Positions 35,571-44,166 of a stretch of 64,000 nucleotides of DNA are shown here, piece by piece. The stretch is from positions 124,001-188,000 of the forward strand of contig JAUIAO010000003.1 in the NCBI GenBank assembly GCA_030425425.1, in the 5' to 3' direction. The stretch is from Bacteroidia bacterium (GTDB lineage Bacteria > Bacteroidota > Bacteroidia > Cytophagales > Cyclobacteriaceae). Made by a program: the position numbers and the translations under genes. How positions within the stretch are numbered: the first letter of the stretch is position 1; each line of letters opens with the position of its first letter. A model generated the notes under the pieces. The model was given only the letters and a program-made list of their open reading frames with translations. It was not told the DNA's origin and made no database searches.

Positions 35571-36470
35571 CTAATCTAATAGATTTTTAATTCCAGACAA
35601 AGCATTAGAAGCCACGTGCGTATATATTTCAGTGGTTCTGGAAGAATTATGTCCCATAAGTGTTTGAATGTACCTTAGGTCTGTGCCACTCTCAAGCAAA
35701 TGAGTACCAAAACTATGCCTAAGCATGTGAGGGGTTACCTTTTTCTTGATTCCGGCATTTTTAGCAGCATCCTTTACCACATTTTCCACGCTTGACCCAC
35801 TATACTGACCGCCGTTTTGCCCTTCAAACAACCATATAGCTGGCTTATAAATTGTGTAATATTCCCGTAAATCAGTTAGCATTTTCTCTCCTAGAAGTGT
35901 ATATCTATCTTTTCCGCCCTTTCCATCCCTTACAAATACGGTCATGCGTTGACTATCAATATCTTCGAGTTTTAAGTTGAGCAGCTCACCGCGTCTGACT
36001 CCTGTAGAATAAAGTAAAGAAATAATACATCGGTGCTTGAAATTCCTTGTAGCTCCTATCATTTTCATGACATCTTGTTTTGAAATGACCACAGGCAACT
36101 TTTCTCTTTTCATAGGTCTGTCGATATCATAAAATCGATTCGGCATTTCTTTGACTACTTCGTAGTAGAATTTGATGGCGTTAATAGATTGATTGATATA
36201 GCTGTCAGATTTCTTTTGAATGACCAGATTCTGCAAATATTTTTTCACATCCATCTCACTCAGCTCCATAGGGTTTCTATTTGCCGGAAAATAATTGATG
36301 TAACGTTCAAACATTGGGATATATACTCTTGCAGTATTGAAAGCATACTTTCTGATTTCCAGCTTTTGATAAAACTCTTCCGGGCAGTATTTCCAGTCAT
36401 TCCGCGGAATTCGATTTCTATAATCATCCACACTTAGTATTTCATTCCCCTCATTGACTGGCCCGTTCAC
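35571..36470 (-). CDS. Tyrosine recombinase (XerD/IntI-like)
   Basis: 299 residues from GTG 36470. N-terminal SAM-like DNA-binding domain (about 30-115), catalytic domain with Arg159 (STGVRRGEL), the Lys of GKGGKDR, His248-x-x-Arg251 (HMLRHSF), His274 (LMGHNS) and nucleophile Tyr283 (TEIYTHV). All active-site residues are present. Unlike IntI proteins it has no insertion between the Lys and HxxR motifs. It reads in the same direction as the cassettes, which lie downstream of it. Confidence 0.9.
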   Translation of the reverse strand: MNGPVNEGNEILSVDDYRNRIPRNDWKYCPEEFYQKLEIRKYAFNTARVYIPMFERYINYFPANRNPMELSEMDVKKYLQNLVIQKKSDSYINQSINAIKFYYEVVKEMPNRFYDIDRPMKREKLPVVISKQDVMKMIGATRNFKHRCIISLLYSTGVRRGELLNLKLEDIDSQRMTVFVRDGKGGKDRYTLLGEKMLTDLREYYTIYKPAIWLFEGQNGGQYSGSSVENVVKDAAKNAGIKKKVTPHMLRHSFGTHLLESGTDLRYIQTLMGHNSSRTTEIYTHVASNALSGIKNLLD

Positions 36471-36623
36471 AAAAAAAATACTTCGTGTTCACAAAGGCTA
36501 CCCCTCTAGACTGATCAAAAATAGCCGTTAGATGCTTTTTTGTGTTGGGCAATACTACCATACGGTATTTCTCGCTCCATTTACGATCAGGAAGTTATTT
36601 GAGTATTGCATGTACAACCTTGT

Positions 36624-36648
36624 CAGGTTTACCCCGTTGGATCAAAAT
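36624..36648 (+). repeat. Inverted repeat, left copy, flanking GIY-YIG gene
   Basis: 25 bp containing TTTACCCCGT and GGATCAAAA. Its complement is found at 36906-36930 with about three mismatches. This copy covers the stop codon and last codons (FDPTG) of the GIY-YIG gene. Confidence 0.8.
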
Positions 36649-36895
36649 AATTCCTCAATCTATTTTTTAAGTATATCTTTCCATTACCTGACTTTAAATA
36701 CTTCTCTCTTCGTGTTGCATCTTGTTGATTCATACAACCTTCGAAATAAATAAGCTTAAGGGGTCTTCTCATTTTAGTGGAATATACCTCACCATTATTG
36801 TGTTCACCCACTCTTTTTTCAAGGTTATTCGTATAGCCAGTATAAAATTTATTATCTCTTTCGGATAACAAAACATAAACATAATAGGCTTTCAT
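36629..36895 (-). CDS. GIY-YIG nuclease-domain protein
   Basis: 88 residues from ATG 36895 (MKAYYVYVLL); longer upstream frames are not conserved in type. YYVYVLLSERDNKFYTGYTNNLEKRVGEHNNG holds the GIY-YIG-type motif (YVY...YTG), the catalytic Arg and Glu/His region, and the end FEGCMNQQDATRREKYLKSG is standard. Small stand-alone members are common and often multicopy in Bacteroidota. Flanking inverted repeats suggest mobility. Confidence 0.88.
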   Translation of the reverse strand: MKAYYVYVLLSERDNKFYTGYTNNLEKRVGEHNNGEVYSTKMRRPLKLIYFEGCMNQQDATRREKYLKSGNGKIYLKNRLRNYFDPTG

Positions 36896-36905
36896 ATCAA
36901 AAACA

Positions 36906-36930
36906 TTTTTGATCCTACGGGGTAAAACTG
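36906..36930 (-). repeat. Inverted repeat, right copy, flanking GIY-YIG gene
   Basis: Complement of 36624-36648; lies 10 bp before the GIY-YIG start codon. Together they delimit a ~307-bp unit. Confidence 0.8.
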
Positions 36931-37067
36931 TATCCCGATATATTTCCTGTCCCCAAGTACGATGTGTTTTAAAGTGATATTTCGTTCCAGTGGGTTTTTC
37001 ATTGTTCAAATACAAACAATTCATGGCAATTAGCTAATTTTCTAAATGTATCTAAGTGTTTAAATAA

Positions 37068-37460
37068 ATGAATAATAGAACATGTCTTCAATGTGGAAAA
37101 GCGCTTCATGGCCGTTTGGATCAGAAGTTTTGTGATGCCCAGTGCCGGAATACTCATCACAATCAAACAAAACGTGCTGATGAGCAGTATATCGCTAAAG
37201 TCAACTCTGCGATAAGAAGAAATAGACGCATATTAAAAGATCTTTGCCCGGAAGGCAAGGCCAAGATTAGAAGGGAAGTACTGGAAACCAAAGGATTCGA
37301 TTACCGCTATTTTTCAGGCATTTATGAAGCAAAGTTGAAGTATTATCTGAGCTACGATTACGGTTTTGCAGCCATCATGGACAATGGAAAAGAGAAAGCC
37401 CTGATCATCCAAAAGCAAAACTACATGGACGACTATCAGATCAATCCATGGGTACGATAG
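37068..37460 (+). CDS. Zinc-ribbon hypothetical protein
   Basis: 130 residues. CLQCGKALHGRLDQKFCDAQCRNTHHNQ gives CxxC and CxxxC pairs of a zinc finger at 8-33, followed by basic helices (AIRRNRRILKDLC) and a C-terminal beta-rich part. Probably binds nucleic acid. Conserved type in Bacteroidota as far as I recall, without assigned function. Confidence 0.75.
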   Translation: MNNRTCLQCGKALHGRLDQKFCDAQCRNTHHNQTKRADEQYIAKVNSAIRRNRRILKDLCPEGKAKIRREVLETKGFDYRYFSGIYEAKLKYYLSYDYGFAAIMDNGKEKALIIQKQNYMDDYQINPWVR

Positions 37461-37473
37461 ATACTATAATTGC

Positions 37474-37672
37474 CCTGCAGAGCGCATGGCTCTATCTTTC
37501 TTACCGGAAACCGCCCTGCGCTGCGCATGGCTTCATCTTTCTTACCGGAAAACGTCCTGCAGAGCGCATGGCCATACCGGGACTCTCCGAAAGCGTCCTG
37601 CGCTCCGCATGGCATTACCGGAACTCTCCGAAGGTGTCCTGCGCTCCGCATGGCTAACTCCATAAGCATTAT
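37474..37672. repeat. 41-bp tandem repeat, about 4.8 copies
   Basis: The motif CCTGCxxxxCGCATGGC starts at 37474, 37515, 37556, 37597 and 37638, exactly 41 bp apart each time. Between the cores, TTACCGGAA or CTCTCCGAA-type segments vary. A 41-bp period is not a multiple of three and overlapping short ORFs on both strands are artefacts of it. Non-coding. Confidence 0.9.
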
Positions 37673-37731
37673 ACCGTAATATTCTAGTCAACCCAATACC
37701 TAATTACCCAATACCCAATCTCTATCAACCA

Positions 37732-38205
37732 TCAACTATCCCCGTCAGGATCTTCATCTTCAGGATCTACCCCAGGAGGGTTAAATAGACCCCAGCTGTC
37801 CACGATATAGTCCCATTGATCAAAGGCTTTCACCCAGGCGATGAACAAAATTCTGAATTCATCGATCGCATCTCGGATGAGCTGTAGGTAATCAGATTCT
37901 TTGAAATCAAACATTTTCAATCCGCTGCAGATGGTAAGGAGCTCTCGCGCGGCTTTTCGGATGAGCGTGGCATTTTCCATTTTGATGTCATAGAGATCTA
38001 CACCGTCTGCACCTGCCAGCTTGCTACAGATAGTTAGGGCACATTCATTCATCCAAGATTTGTAATGCCCGAACGGCTCTTCGTCAGGGATCAATTCCAC
38101 GATCTGATCCGTCAGGTCGAGAATCTCCCGTGCTTTGACATGTATCGGGTCTTGTAAATTGGCAAAACTGTCTTCTGGACGCTCCATATTCTCCTCTATT
38201 CTCAT
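37732..38205 (-). CDS. Hypothetical helical protein
   Basis: 157 residues from ATG 38205 (MRIEENMERPEDS); a TTG 15 bases upstream is less likely. Mostly alpha-helical, no signal or membrane segment, with a very acidic Pro-rich tail (GVDPEDEDPDGDS). SKLAGADGVDLYDIKMENATLIRKAARELL resembles no family I know. Divergent from the aldo/keto reductase. Confidence 0.7.
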   Translation of the reverse strand: MRIEENMERPEDSFANLQDPIHVKAREILDLTDQIVELIPDEEPFGHYKSWMNECALTICSKLAGADGVDLYDIKMENATLIRKAARELLTICSGLKMFDFKESDYLQLIRDAIDEFRILFIAWVKAFDQWDYIVDSWGLFNPPGVDPEDEDPDGDS

Positions 38206-38291
38206 GCAAATTACTGCCAAATTAACTTTTTGTTGGTCAAATTCGGTTGATTAATGTCATGAGCTTATGTTTGGAGCTTAATGAATTGAAT

Positions 38292-39272
38292 ATGATTCAA
38301 AAGAAATTTGGAAACAGTGAGATTGACCTATCTGTCATGGGACTTGGTTTGGCAGCATTGGGCCGGCCTGGTTATATCAACCTCGGACACGGAGATGATT
38401 TACAGCACAACTATGATGAAGCTCAGATGGCATCTAGAACACATCAGATGCTGAATCTGGCACGAAAAAATGGAGTGAATTATTTTGATGCGGCTCAGTC
38501 TTATGGCAAAGCGGAGCTTTTTCTCAGTAGTTGGCTGAGACAAAACAATAATAAGGACGTGAAAGTAGGTTCAAAATGGGGGTATTATTATACGGCAGAC
38601 TGGTCAGTGAATGCGGAACACCATGAGATCAAGGAACATACCGTTGATAGGCTGAATCAGCAATGGCCAGAGAGTGAAAGCAGACTGAAACCAAACCTGA
38701 TGCTGTACCAGATTCATTCCGCAACTTTCGAGAGTGGGGTTTTAGAAAACACGGAAGTTTTGGAGCGATTAGAAGAGATCAGGGAGCAAGGATACATTAT
38801 CGGTCTTTCGCTCAGCGGCACCCGACAGGCTGCGGTTTTGGAAGCTGCTTTAAAAATCAAAATTGACGATCAGCCACTTTTCGGATCTGTGCAGGCTACT
38901 TACAACAGTCTGGAGCAATCAACAGGTGCCATGCTGAGAAAAGCACATGACCTTGGCGTGGGAGTGATTGTCAAAGAAGGTGTAGCCAATGGCCGGTTGA
39001 CAAGTAGGAATCAGCAAGCCAACTATATTCGGACGTTATCAGATATGGCTCGTGACTATCAGGTAGGCGTAGATGCCATTGCTTTAGCATATATTTTATC
39101 GAAACCTTTCGTGAATGTGGTGCTTTCTGGTGCAGCTACAGAAACTCATTTGGTTGAAAACCTGAAAGCTGCTGACCTGAATTTGAGTAGCAATGATCTC
39201 CAAAAGCTCGATCAATTGGCCATGCCTCCAGCGGCGTATTGGGATGAACGAAAAGCACTTGCCTGGAATTAA
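38292..39272 (+). CDS. Aldo/keto reductase
   Basis: 326 residues from ATG 38292. TIM-barrel NADPH oxidoreductase: VMGLGLAALGRPGY, YFDAAQSYGKAE (catalytic Asp/Tyr), VGSKWGYY (Lys) and LMLYQIHSAT (His). The NADP-binding end, VNVVLSGAATETHLVENLKA, is present. Substrate unknown. A hairpin terminator follows at 39280. Confidence 0.88.
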   Translation: MIQKKFGNSEIDLSVMGLGLAALGRPGYINLGHGDDLQHNYDEAQMASRTHQMLNLARKNGVNYFDAAQSYGKAELFLSSWLRQNNNKDVKVGSKWGYYYTADWSVNAEHHEIKEHTVDRLNQQWPESESRLKPNLMLYQIHSATFESGVLENTEVLERLEEIREQGYIIGLSLSGTRQAAVLEAALKIKIDDQPLFGSVQATYNSLEQSTGAMLRKAHDLGVGVIVKEGVANGRLTSRNQQANYIRTLSDMARDYQVGVDAIALAYILSKPFVNVVLSGAATETHLVENLKAADLNLSSNDLQKLDQLAMPPAAYWDERKALAWN

Positions 39273-39279
39273 CATCAAA

Positions 39280-39308
39280 AAAACCGATCCCCAAAAGAGA
39301 TCGGTTTT
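39280..39308. terminator. Bidirectional terminator
   Basis: AAAACCGATC / GATCGGTTTT, ten-base perfect stem with a nine-base loop, flanked by A and T runs. Separates the aldo/keto reductase gene from convergent aceA. Confidence 0.8.
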
Positions 39309-39413
39309 ACTTACGAAAACTCAGATTACATGATCTATTATTGAAATATGAAAATTGTTAATTAAACCATTCTTACATCAATTACTATTTACTATTGGGC
39401 GTATTGTGAGCTG

Positions 39414-40685
39414 CTAAAACTGTGCTTCCTCAGTACTTCCTGCCATGGCCACTGTAGAGGCAGCTCCCTGCTGTACGGTGTTTTGTACTGCATCGAAGTA
39501 CCCGGTGCCTACGAATGCCTGATGCTTTACTGCTTTGAACCCAGAGTCTAGCAGTGCAAACTTTCTCTCCTGCAGCTCTGAGTAGCCAGCCATGCCTCTC
39601 TCTTTGTAAGCCTTAGACAATTCGAACATAGAAGTATTCAGGGCATGGAATCCTGCCAAGGTGATGAATTGGAACTTATACCCCATCTCTGCCAGGTTTT
39701 CACGGAAAGTGAGCATTTCATTTTTCGTCAAATGTGCTGCCCAGTTGAATGATGGTGAACAATTGTATGCCAGCATCTGATCAGGATATTTTTCTTTGAT
39801 ACCCTGTGCAAATTCTCTGGCTAGTCCCAGATCCGGATTGGAAGTTTCCATCCAAAGCAGATCAGAGTACGGAGCATAAGACAGACCTCTATCGATTCCC
39901 GCCTCAATGCCATTGCTGACTTCATAAAATCCTTCAGACGTTCGCTTACCGGTGATGAATCGGTGATCGCGCTCATCAATATCGCTGGTGATCAAGGTAG
40001 CCGCATCTGCATCTGTACGAGCTATGAGCAGGGTAGGGGTGTCCATTACATCTGCAGCCAGTCTCGCTGCTACCAGTTTATTGATGGCTTCTTGAGTAGG
40101 TACCAATACTTTACCACCCAGATGGCCACATTTCTTAGCAGAGCTTAGCTGATCTTCGAAGTGAACACCTGCCGCCCCAGCTTCGATCATGGCTTTCATC
40201 AATTCGAAAGCATTCAGGTTACCTCCAAAGCCTGCCTCTGCATCCGCCACTATTGGAGCCATCCAGTCAGTTTTGCTGTCTTCATGGATATTCTCTATCT
40301 GGTCTCTTCTTAGTAGGGCGTTGTTGATTCGTTTCACTACACTAGGTACAGAATCTGCCGGATATAGCGACTGGTCCGGGTACATAGCTCCGGCCAGATT
40401 CGCATCTGCTGCTACCTGCCATCCACTCAGGTAAATGGCCTCTAGTCCTGCCGCAATTTCTTGTACTGCCTGGTTTCCTGTGAGTGCACCAAGTCCGGCC
40501 ACAAAGTCTTTTTGATTGAGTTTGTTCCAAAGCTTCTCAGCTGTCAATCTGGCGATGGAATGCTCAATTTTTACGGATCCTTGAAGGTTTACCACTTCCT
40601 CTGCCGTATATGGTCGTGTGATGTTCTTCCATCTGGGATTCTCTGCCCAGTCCTTTTTGATTTTTTCGATTCTTTCAGCTTTCAT
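39414..40685 (-). CDS. aceA: Isocitrate lyase
   Basis: 423 residues from ATG 40685 ([13 protein letters not shown]); longer in-frame starts add a non-conserved tail. Splits isocitrate into succinate and glyoxylate. Seen: the signature [10 protein letters not shown] with the catalytic Cys, [26 protein letters not shown] and [10 protein letters not shown]. Follows aceB by about 125 bp on the same strand. With malate synthase it allows growth on acetate, matching the acetate uptake genes at 9-20 kb. Confidence 0.96.
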   Translation of the reverse strand: MKAERIEKIKKDWAENPRWKNITRPYTAEEVVNLQGSVKIEHSIARLTAEKLWNKLNQKDFVAGLGALTGNQAVQEIAAGLEAIYLSGWQVAADANLAGAMYPDQSLYPADSVPSVVKRINNALLRRDQIENIHEDSKTDWMAPIVADAEAGFGGNLNAFELMKAMIEAGAAGVHFEDQLSSAKKCGHLGGKVLVPTQEAINKLVAARLAADVMDTPTLLIARTDADAATLITSDIDERDHRFITGKRTSEGFYEVSNGIEAGIDRGLSYAPYSDLLWMETSNPDLGLAREFAQGIKEKYPDQMLAYNCSPSFNWAAHLTKNEMLTFRENLAEMGYKFQFITLAGFHALNTSMFELSKAYKERGMAGYSELQERKFALLDSGFKAVKHQAFVGTGYFDAVQNTVQQGAASTVAMAGSTEEAQF

Positions 40686-40811
40686 AATTGTGTGTGTATG
40701 GGGGTTTGTTTTTAAAGATTTAGCTTGATATTCATGATTCTGGAAATGCACTTTGGTACATTTTCTTAAAACGACTCATCTCATAAGTGTATGTAAGTTT
40801 GTTTTTAAGTT

Positions 40812-42428
40812 TTAGTCCAGATAGTCATAAGCATTGAGTGTCAGGAAGTCTTCCAGTTGCTCACCTTTCACCAGCCGATCGAAGATCTCTACCGCTTCCT
40901 TAAATCTGCCGGCATTGAAGGCATCTTCACCAAGCATGGTTTTTATTTTCTTCAATTCTTCCTTTTTCAGCCTTTCATAAAGCAGGACGGTGATCGGTTC
41001 TCCACTTACGGTGAAGCATCCATGATGAATCCACTGCCATAGCTGAGATCTGGAGATTTCTGCGGTGGCGGCATCTTCCATCAGATTATAAATCGCTGCG
41101 GCTCCCGTTCCTCTCAGCCAACTTTCTGTATAGAGTAATCCCACATTGATGTTGGTGCGGATGCCTTCTTCTGTAATCGTACCATTGGGTGTTTCAGTGA
41201 GATCTTTGGCAATCACATGAACGTCGTGACGAAGATTACTCAGCTGATTGGCCTGTGGCATGTGTTCATCAAATACCTGCATGGCCACTGGTACCAATCC
41301 CGGATGCGCTACCCACGTGCCATCATGACCGTTGGTGACTTCTCTCAGTTTATCTTGTCTCACTTTTTCAATTGCCGCTTCATTGGCTTCAGAGTCATTT
41401 TTGATTGGAATCTGTGCGGCCATACCACCCATGGCATGTGCGCCACGTCTATGACAGGTCTGAATTACCAGGTCTGAATATGCTTTCATAAAAGGAACAG
41501 TCATAGTCACCTGAGCACGATCCGGCAGAGCTTTGTGCTGGTTGTTTCTAAACTTTTTGATATACGAAAAAATGTAGTCCCAGCGTCCACAGTTGAGTCC
41601 TGCAGAGTGATCTTTCAGCTCATACAAAATTTCGTGCAGCTCAAAAGAGGCGGGTAATGTTTCGATCAGTACTGTCGCCTTGATAGTTCCATTAGGGATT
41701 CCTAGATAGTTTTGAGCAAATACAAAGGCTTCATTCCATAATCTGGCTTCCAGATGGCTCTCCATTTTTGGGAGATAAAAGTATGGTCCTGTGCCACGCT
41801 TAAGAAGCTCGTGCACATTATGGAAAAAGTATAGTCCAAAATCAAACAGACTGGCGCTGATAGGTTGCTCATCCAGCAATACATGTTTTTCTTCCATGTG
41901 CCAGCCTCTGGGCCGAACGAAGAGAGTAGCAGTTTCTTCATTGAGTTCGTATTTTTTACCATTACCTGGATTTTCAAAAGTGATAGTCTTGCGAATGGCG
42001 TCATACAGATTGATTTGGCCCTCGATGGTTGTAGACCAATACGGGGAGTTGCTATCCTCAAAATCAGCCATAAACACCTTGGCTCCAGAATTGAGTGCAT
42101 TGATCACCATTTTACGATCAACTGGCCCGGTGATTTCTACCCGTCGGTCCTGAATGTCTTCTGGTACAGCAGCCACTCTCCATTCCGATTCTCTGACGTC
42201 TTTGGTCTCTGGAAGAAAATCCGGGAATACGCCATTGTCAAATTGGGTCTGTCGTTCCTCTCTAAGATCGAGAAGTCTCTGTCGCCGGTCGTTGAATCTT
42301 TCCTGTAGAGCTTTTACAAACTCAAGCGCTTCAGGGGAGAGAATACTCTTGAATTCTTCACGATTTTCAGCTGTGATCCGAATTCCTGCTGGTGTCTCCA
42401 GCTCCATGGTTTGTGCTTCTGTGATCAT
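40812..42428 (-). CDS. aceB: Malate synthase (A type)
   Basis: 538 residues. Condenses glyoxylate with acetyl-CoA to malate. The signature [42 protein letters not shown] and [10 protein letters not shown] are typical of MS-A. First gene of the aceBA unit; divergent from the RamB/ScfR-like regulator with a palindromic operator between. Confidence 0.96.
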   Translation of the reverse strand: MITEAQTMELETPAGIRITAENREEFKSILSPEALEFVKALQERFNDRRQRLLDLREERQTQFDNGVFPDFLPETKDVRESEWRVAAVPEDIQDRRVEITGPVDRKMVINALNSGAKVFMADFEDSNSPYWSTTIEGQINLYDAIRKTITFENPGNGKKYELNEETATLFVRPRGWHMEEKHVLLDEQPISASLFDFGLYFFHNVHELLKRGTGPYFYLPKMESHLEARLWNEAFVFAQNYLGIPNGTIKATVLIETLPASFELHEILYELKDHSAGLNCGRWDYIFSYIKKFRNNQHKALPDRAQVTMTVPFMKAYSDLVIQTCHRRGAHAMGGMAAQIPIKNDSEANEAAIEKVRQDKLREVTNGHDGTWVAHPGLVPVAMQVFDEHMPQANQLSNLRHDVHVIAKDLTETPNGTITEEGIRTNINVGLLYTESWLRGTGAAAIYNLMEDAATAEISRSQLWQWIHHGCFTVSGEPITVLLYERLKKEELKKIKTMLGEDAFNAGRFKEAVEIFDRLVKGEQLEDFLTLNAYDYLD

Positions 42429-42468
42429 TGTTTTTATAAGTTTTTCAGTTCATTGAGATTTCAAATAT

Positions 42469-42516
42469 AGCGAAATATATTAAATAGCGAAATTTCGCTA
42501 ATATATATTTTTCGCT
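42469..42516. promoter_or_regulatory. Candidate operator between aceB and its regulator
   Basis: TAGCGAAATTTCGCTA at 42485-42500 is a perfect 16-bp palindrome. The half-site AGCGAAAT recurs at 42469 and in the opposite sense (TTTTCGCT) at 42509-42516, with about 16-17-bp spacing. Placed in the 100-bp divergent promoter, it is the obvious binding site for the HTH protein encoded next to it. Confidence 0.75.
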
Positions 42517-42536
42517 TTTTTCAATTAAATTTGAGC

Positions 42537-44015
42537 ATGCCCAAAGAGATATTCGAACTCAAACTCATTTTTGGTCTCAAACTCAAGGAAATCAGGACTG
42601 CAAAAGGGATTTCTTACCAGGAGTTAAGAGAAAAGACCGGTTTGTCACTGTCCTATCTCAGTGAGATTGAAAATGGAAAGAAATACCCCAAAGGAGATAA
42701 GATCATGATCTTGGCACAGGCGCTGGAGGTGAGCTATGACGAACTGGTGTCTTTGAAAGTGCCAAGAAAGCTGGAGCCGGTAGTTAATTTAATCCAAAGT
42801 GATTTTTTCAAAGCTTTCCCATTGGAGCAATTCGGTCTGAACCCACAGAAGTTGGTAGAGATCATATCCTATGACCCGGAAAAGATCAATGCTTTTATCA
42901 ATACCATCATTCAGGTTTCCAGAAACTACGAGCTGAAGCGTGAGAGTTTTTATGCTGCGGCATTGCGTTCTTATCAGGAGATTCAGCAGAATTATTTTAA
43001 GGATCTGGAGCAAGCTGTGGCGGAGTTGCTTTTGGAGTTTCCAGAGCTAAAGGAGATACCGTTCAATGAGAAAGTGCTTACGGAAATACTGCTGAAGGTT
43101 GGTGTGAGAACAGGCTCAAAAGAACTAAACCAATACGATTCGCTCAAAAACCTGAGGTCTCTTTATCATCCTACACAGAGGATATTATACCTCAATGAGG
43201 GGTTGACTTCTGGTCAGAAAAACTTTTTATTAGGAAGGGAAATTGCTTTTCAGTGGCTCAAGTTTAAGAAACGGCCGGTCAGTACTCCTCCGCACGGCGA
43301 ATATGATTTCGAAACGATCCTGAATAATTACATGGCGTCTTATTTTTCTGCAGCGCTCATGATGCCTGAGTCGGAAGTAGTCAAGGATATTGAGGAGTTT
43401 GGTGGGATTTCTAAATGGAAACCGGAAATGTTCCTGGGTTTTCTGGATAAATATGATGTAACTCCAGAAATGCTCATGCAGCGCCTGACCAATATTTTAC
43501 CTACCATATTCGGATATGAAAATTTGTTTTTCCTCAGGTTTGTAGGCAATAGGAAACCTGATTTTCGGCTGACAAAGGAACTTCATCTCACACAAATGCA
43601 CAACCCACATGGTAATGAACTCAACGAGCACTATTGTAGGCGATGGATTGCCCTGAGCATTATTTCAGATATTTTCGAAGATCAAAACAGCGAACAAGGC
43701 TATCGTGTTGGGATTCAGCGTTCGCAGTATCACGATTCTCCGAATGAATACTTGTTGTTGTCAATGGCGTTTCCCAATGTATCTAATCCTGATGAAGCTG
43801 TCAGTGTGACCATTGGATTCCTGATTGATGGTGCTTTGCAGCGTCGGATAAAGTTCTTGAAAGATCCTGCTATTCCTGGGAAAATTGTAAATACAACGTG
43901 TGAGAGATGTCCGATTAGTGACTGTAAGGAAAGAGCCGTCGAGGCGACTATTTTTGAAGCTCAGAAAAAGGAAGATCGGATCAATCAGGATATTTCGAAA
44001 TTATTAGAAAATTAG
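42537..44015 (+). CDS. RamB/ScfR-like short-chain fatty acid regulator
   Basis: 492 residues from ATG 42537; the TTG two codons earlier is less likely. N-terminal XRE helix-turn-helix (about 8-65, KGISYQELREKTGLSLSYLSEIENG), a degenerate ImmA/IrrE-like domain in the middle (metal HExxH motif not seen), and a C-terminal domain with CERCPISDCKERA. This is the layout of RamB/ScfR/PrpC-type regulators that sense acyl-CoA and control aceA/aceB and acetate genes. Divergent from aceB. Confidence 0.85.
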   Translation: MPKEIFELKLIFGLKLKEIRTAKGISYQELREKTGLSLSYLSEIENGKKYPKGDKIMILAQALEVSYDELVSLKVPRKLEPVVNLIQSDFFKAFPLEQFGLNPQKLVEIISYDPEKINAFINTIIQVSRNYELKRESFYAAALRSYQEIQQNYFKDLEQAVAELLLEFPELKEIPFNEKVLTEILLKVGVRTGSKELNQYDSLKNLRSLYHPTQRILYLNEGLTSGQKNFLLGREIAFQWLKFKKRPVSTPPHGEYDFETILNNYMASYFSAALMMPESEVVKDIEEFGGISKWKPEMFLGFLDKYDVTPEMLMQRLTNILPTIFGYENLFFLRFVGNRKPDFRLTKELHLTQMHNPHGNELNEHYCRRWIALSIISDIFEDQNSEQGYRVGIQRSQYHDSPNEYLLLSMAFPNVSNPDEAVSVTIGFLIDGALQRRIKFLKDPAIPGKIVNTTCERCPISDCKERAVEATIFEAQKKEDRINQDISKLLEN

Positions 44016-44054
44016 AGTATTTATTAACCGAACTCAGGTTATTAGTAAAAGAAA

Positions 44055-44090
44055 AGCCTTCCAAATACTCTGAAATGGAAGGCTTCTGAT
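44055..44090. terminator. Bidirectional terminator between regulator and nrdA
   Basis: AGCCTTCCA / TGGAAGGCT stem (44055-44063, 44076-44084) with a 12-base loop, in the convergent gap. Confidence 0.75.
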
Positions 44091-44166
44091 TATTAAAATA
44101 GCAAATTTCAATTCTATATAGTACTCGGCTTGTGAAAATTACAAGTGAACTAAACCAACTAGCGGC

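Noticed and set aside
35571-36470. Calling the recombinase a standard IntI
   Set aside because: It lacks the extra segment between the catalytic Lys and HxxR motifs that defines IntI, so only a generic tyrosine-recombinase name is justified.
36896-37024. N-terminal extension of the GIY-YIG protein
   Set aside because: The extension reads through the right inverted repeat and is not GIY-YIG-like; the domain begins at the ATG at 36895.
37474-37672. CRISPR array
   Set aside because: Units are 41 bp head to tail with similar, not unique, intervening sequence; no cas genes in the window.
37436-37679. Three overlapping ORFs in the tandem repeat
   Set aside because: Artefacts of a 41-bp period that shifts frame each copy; protein sequences are just the repeat translated.
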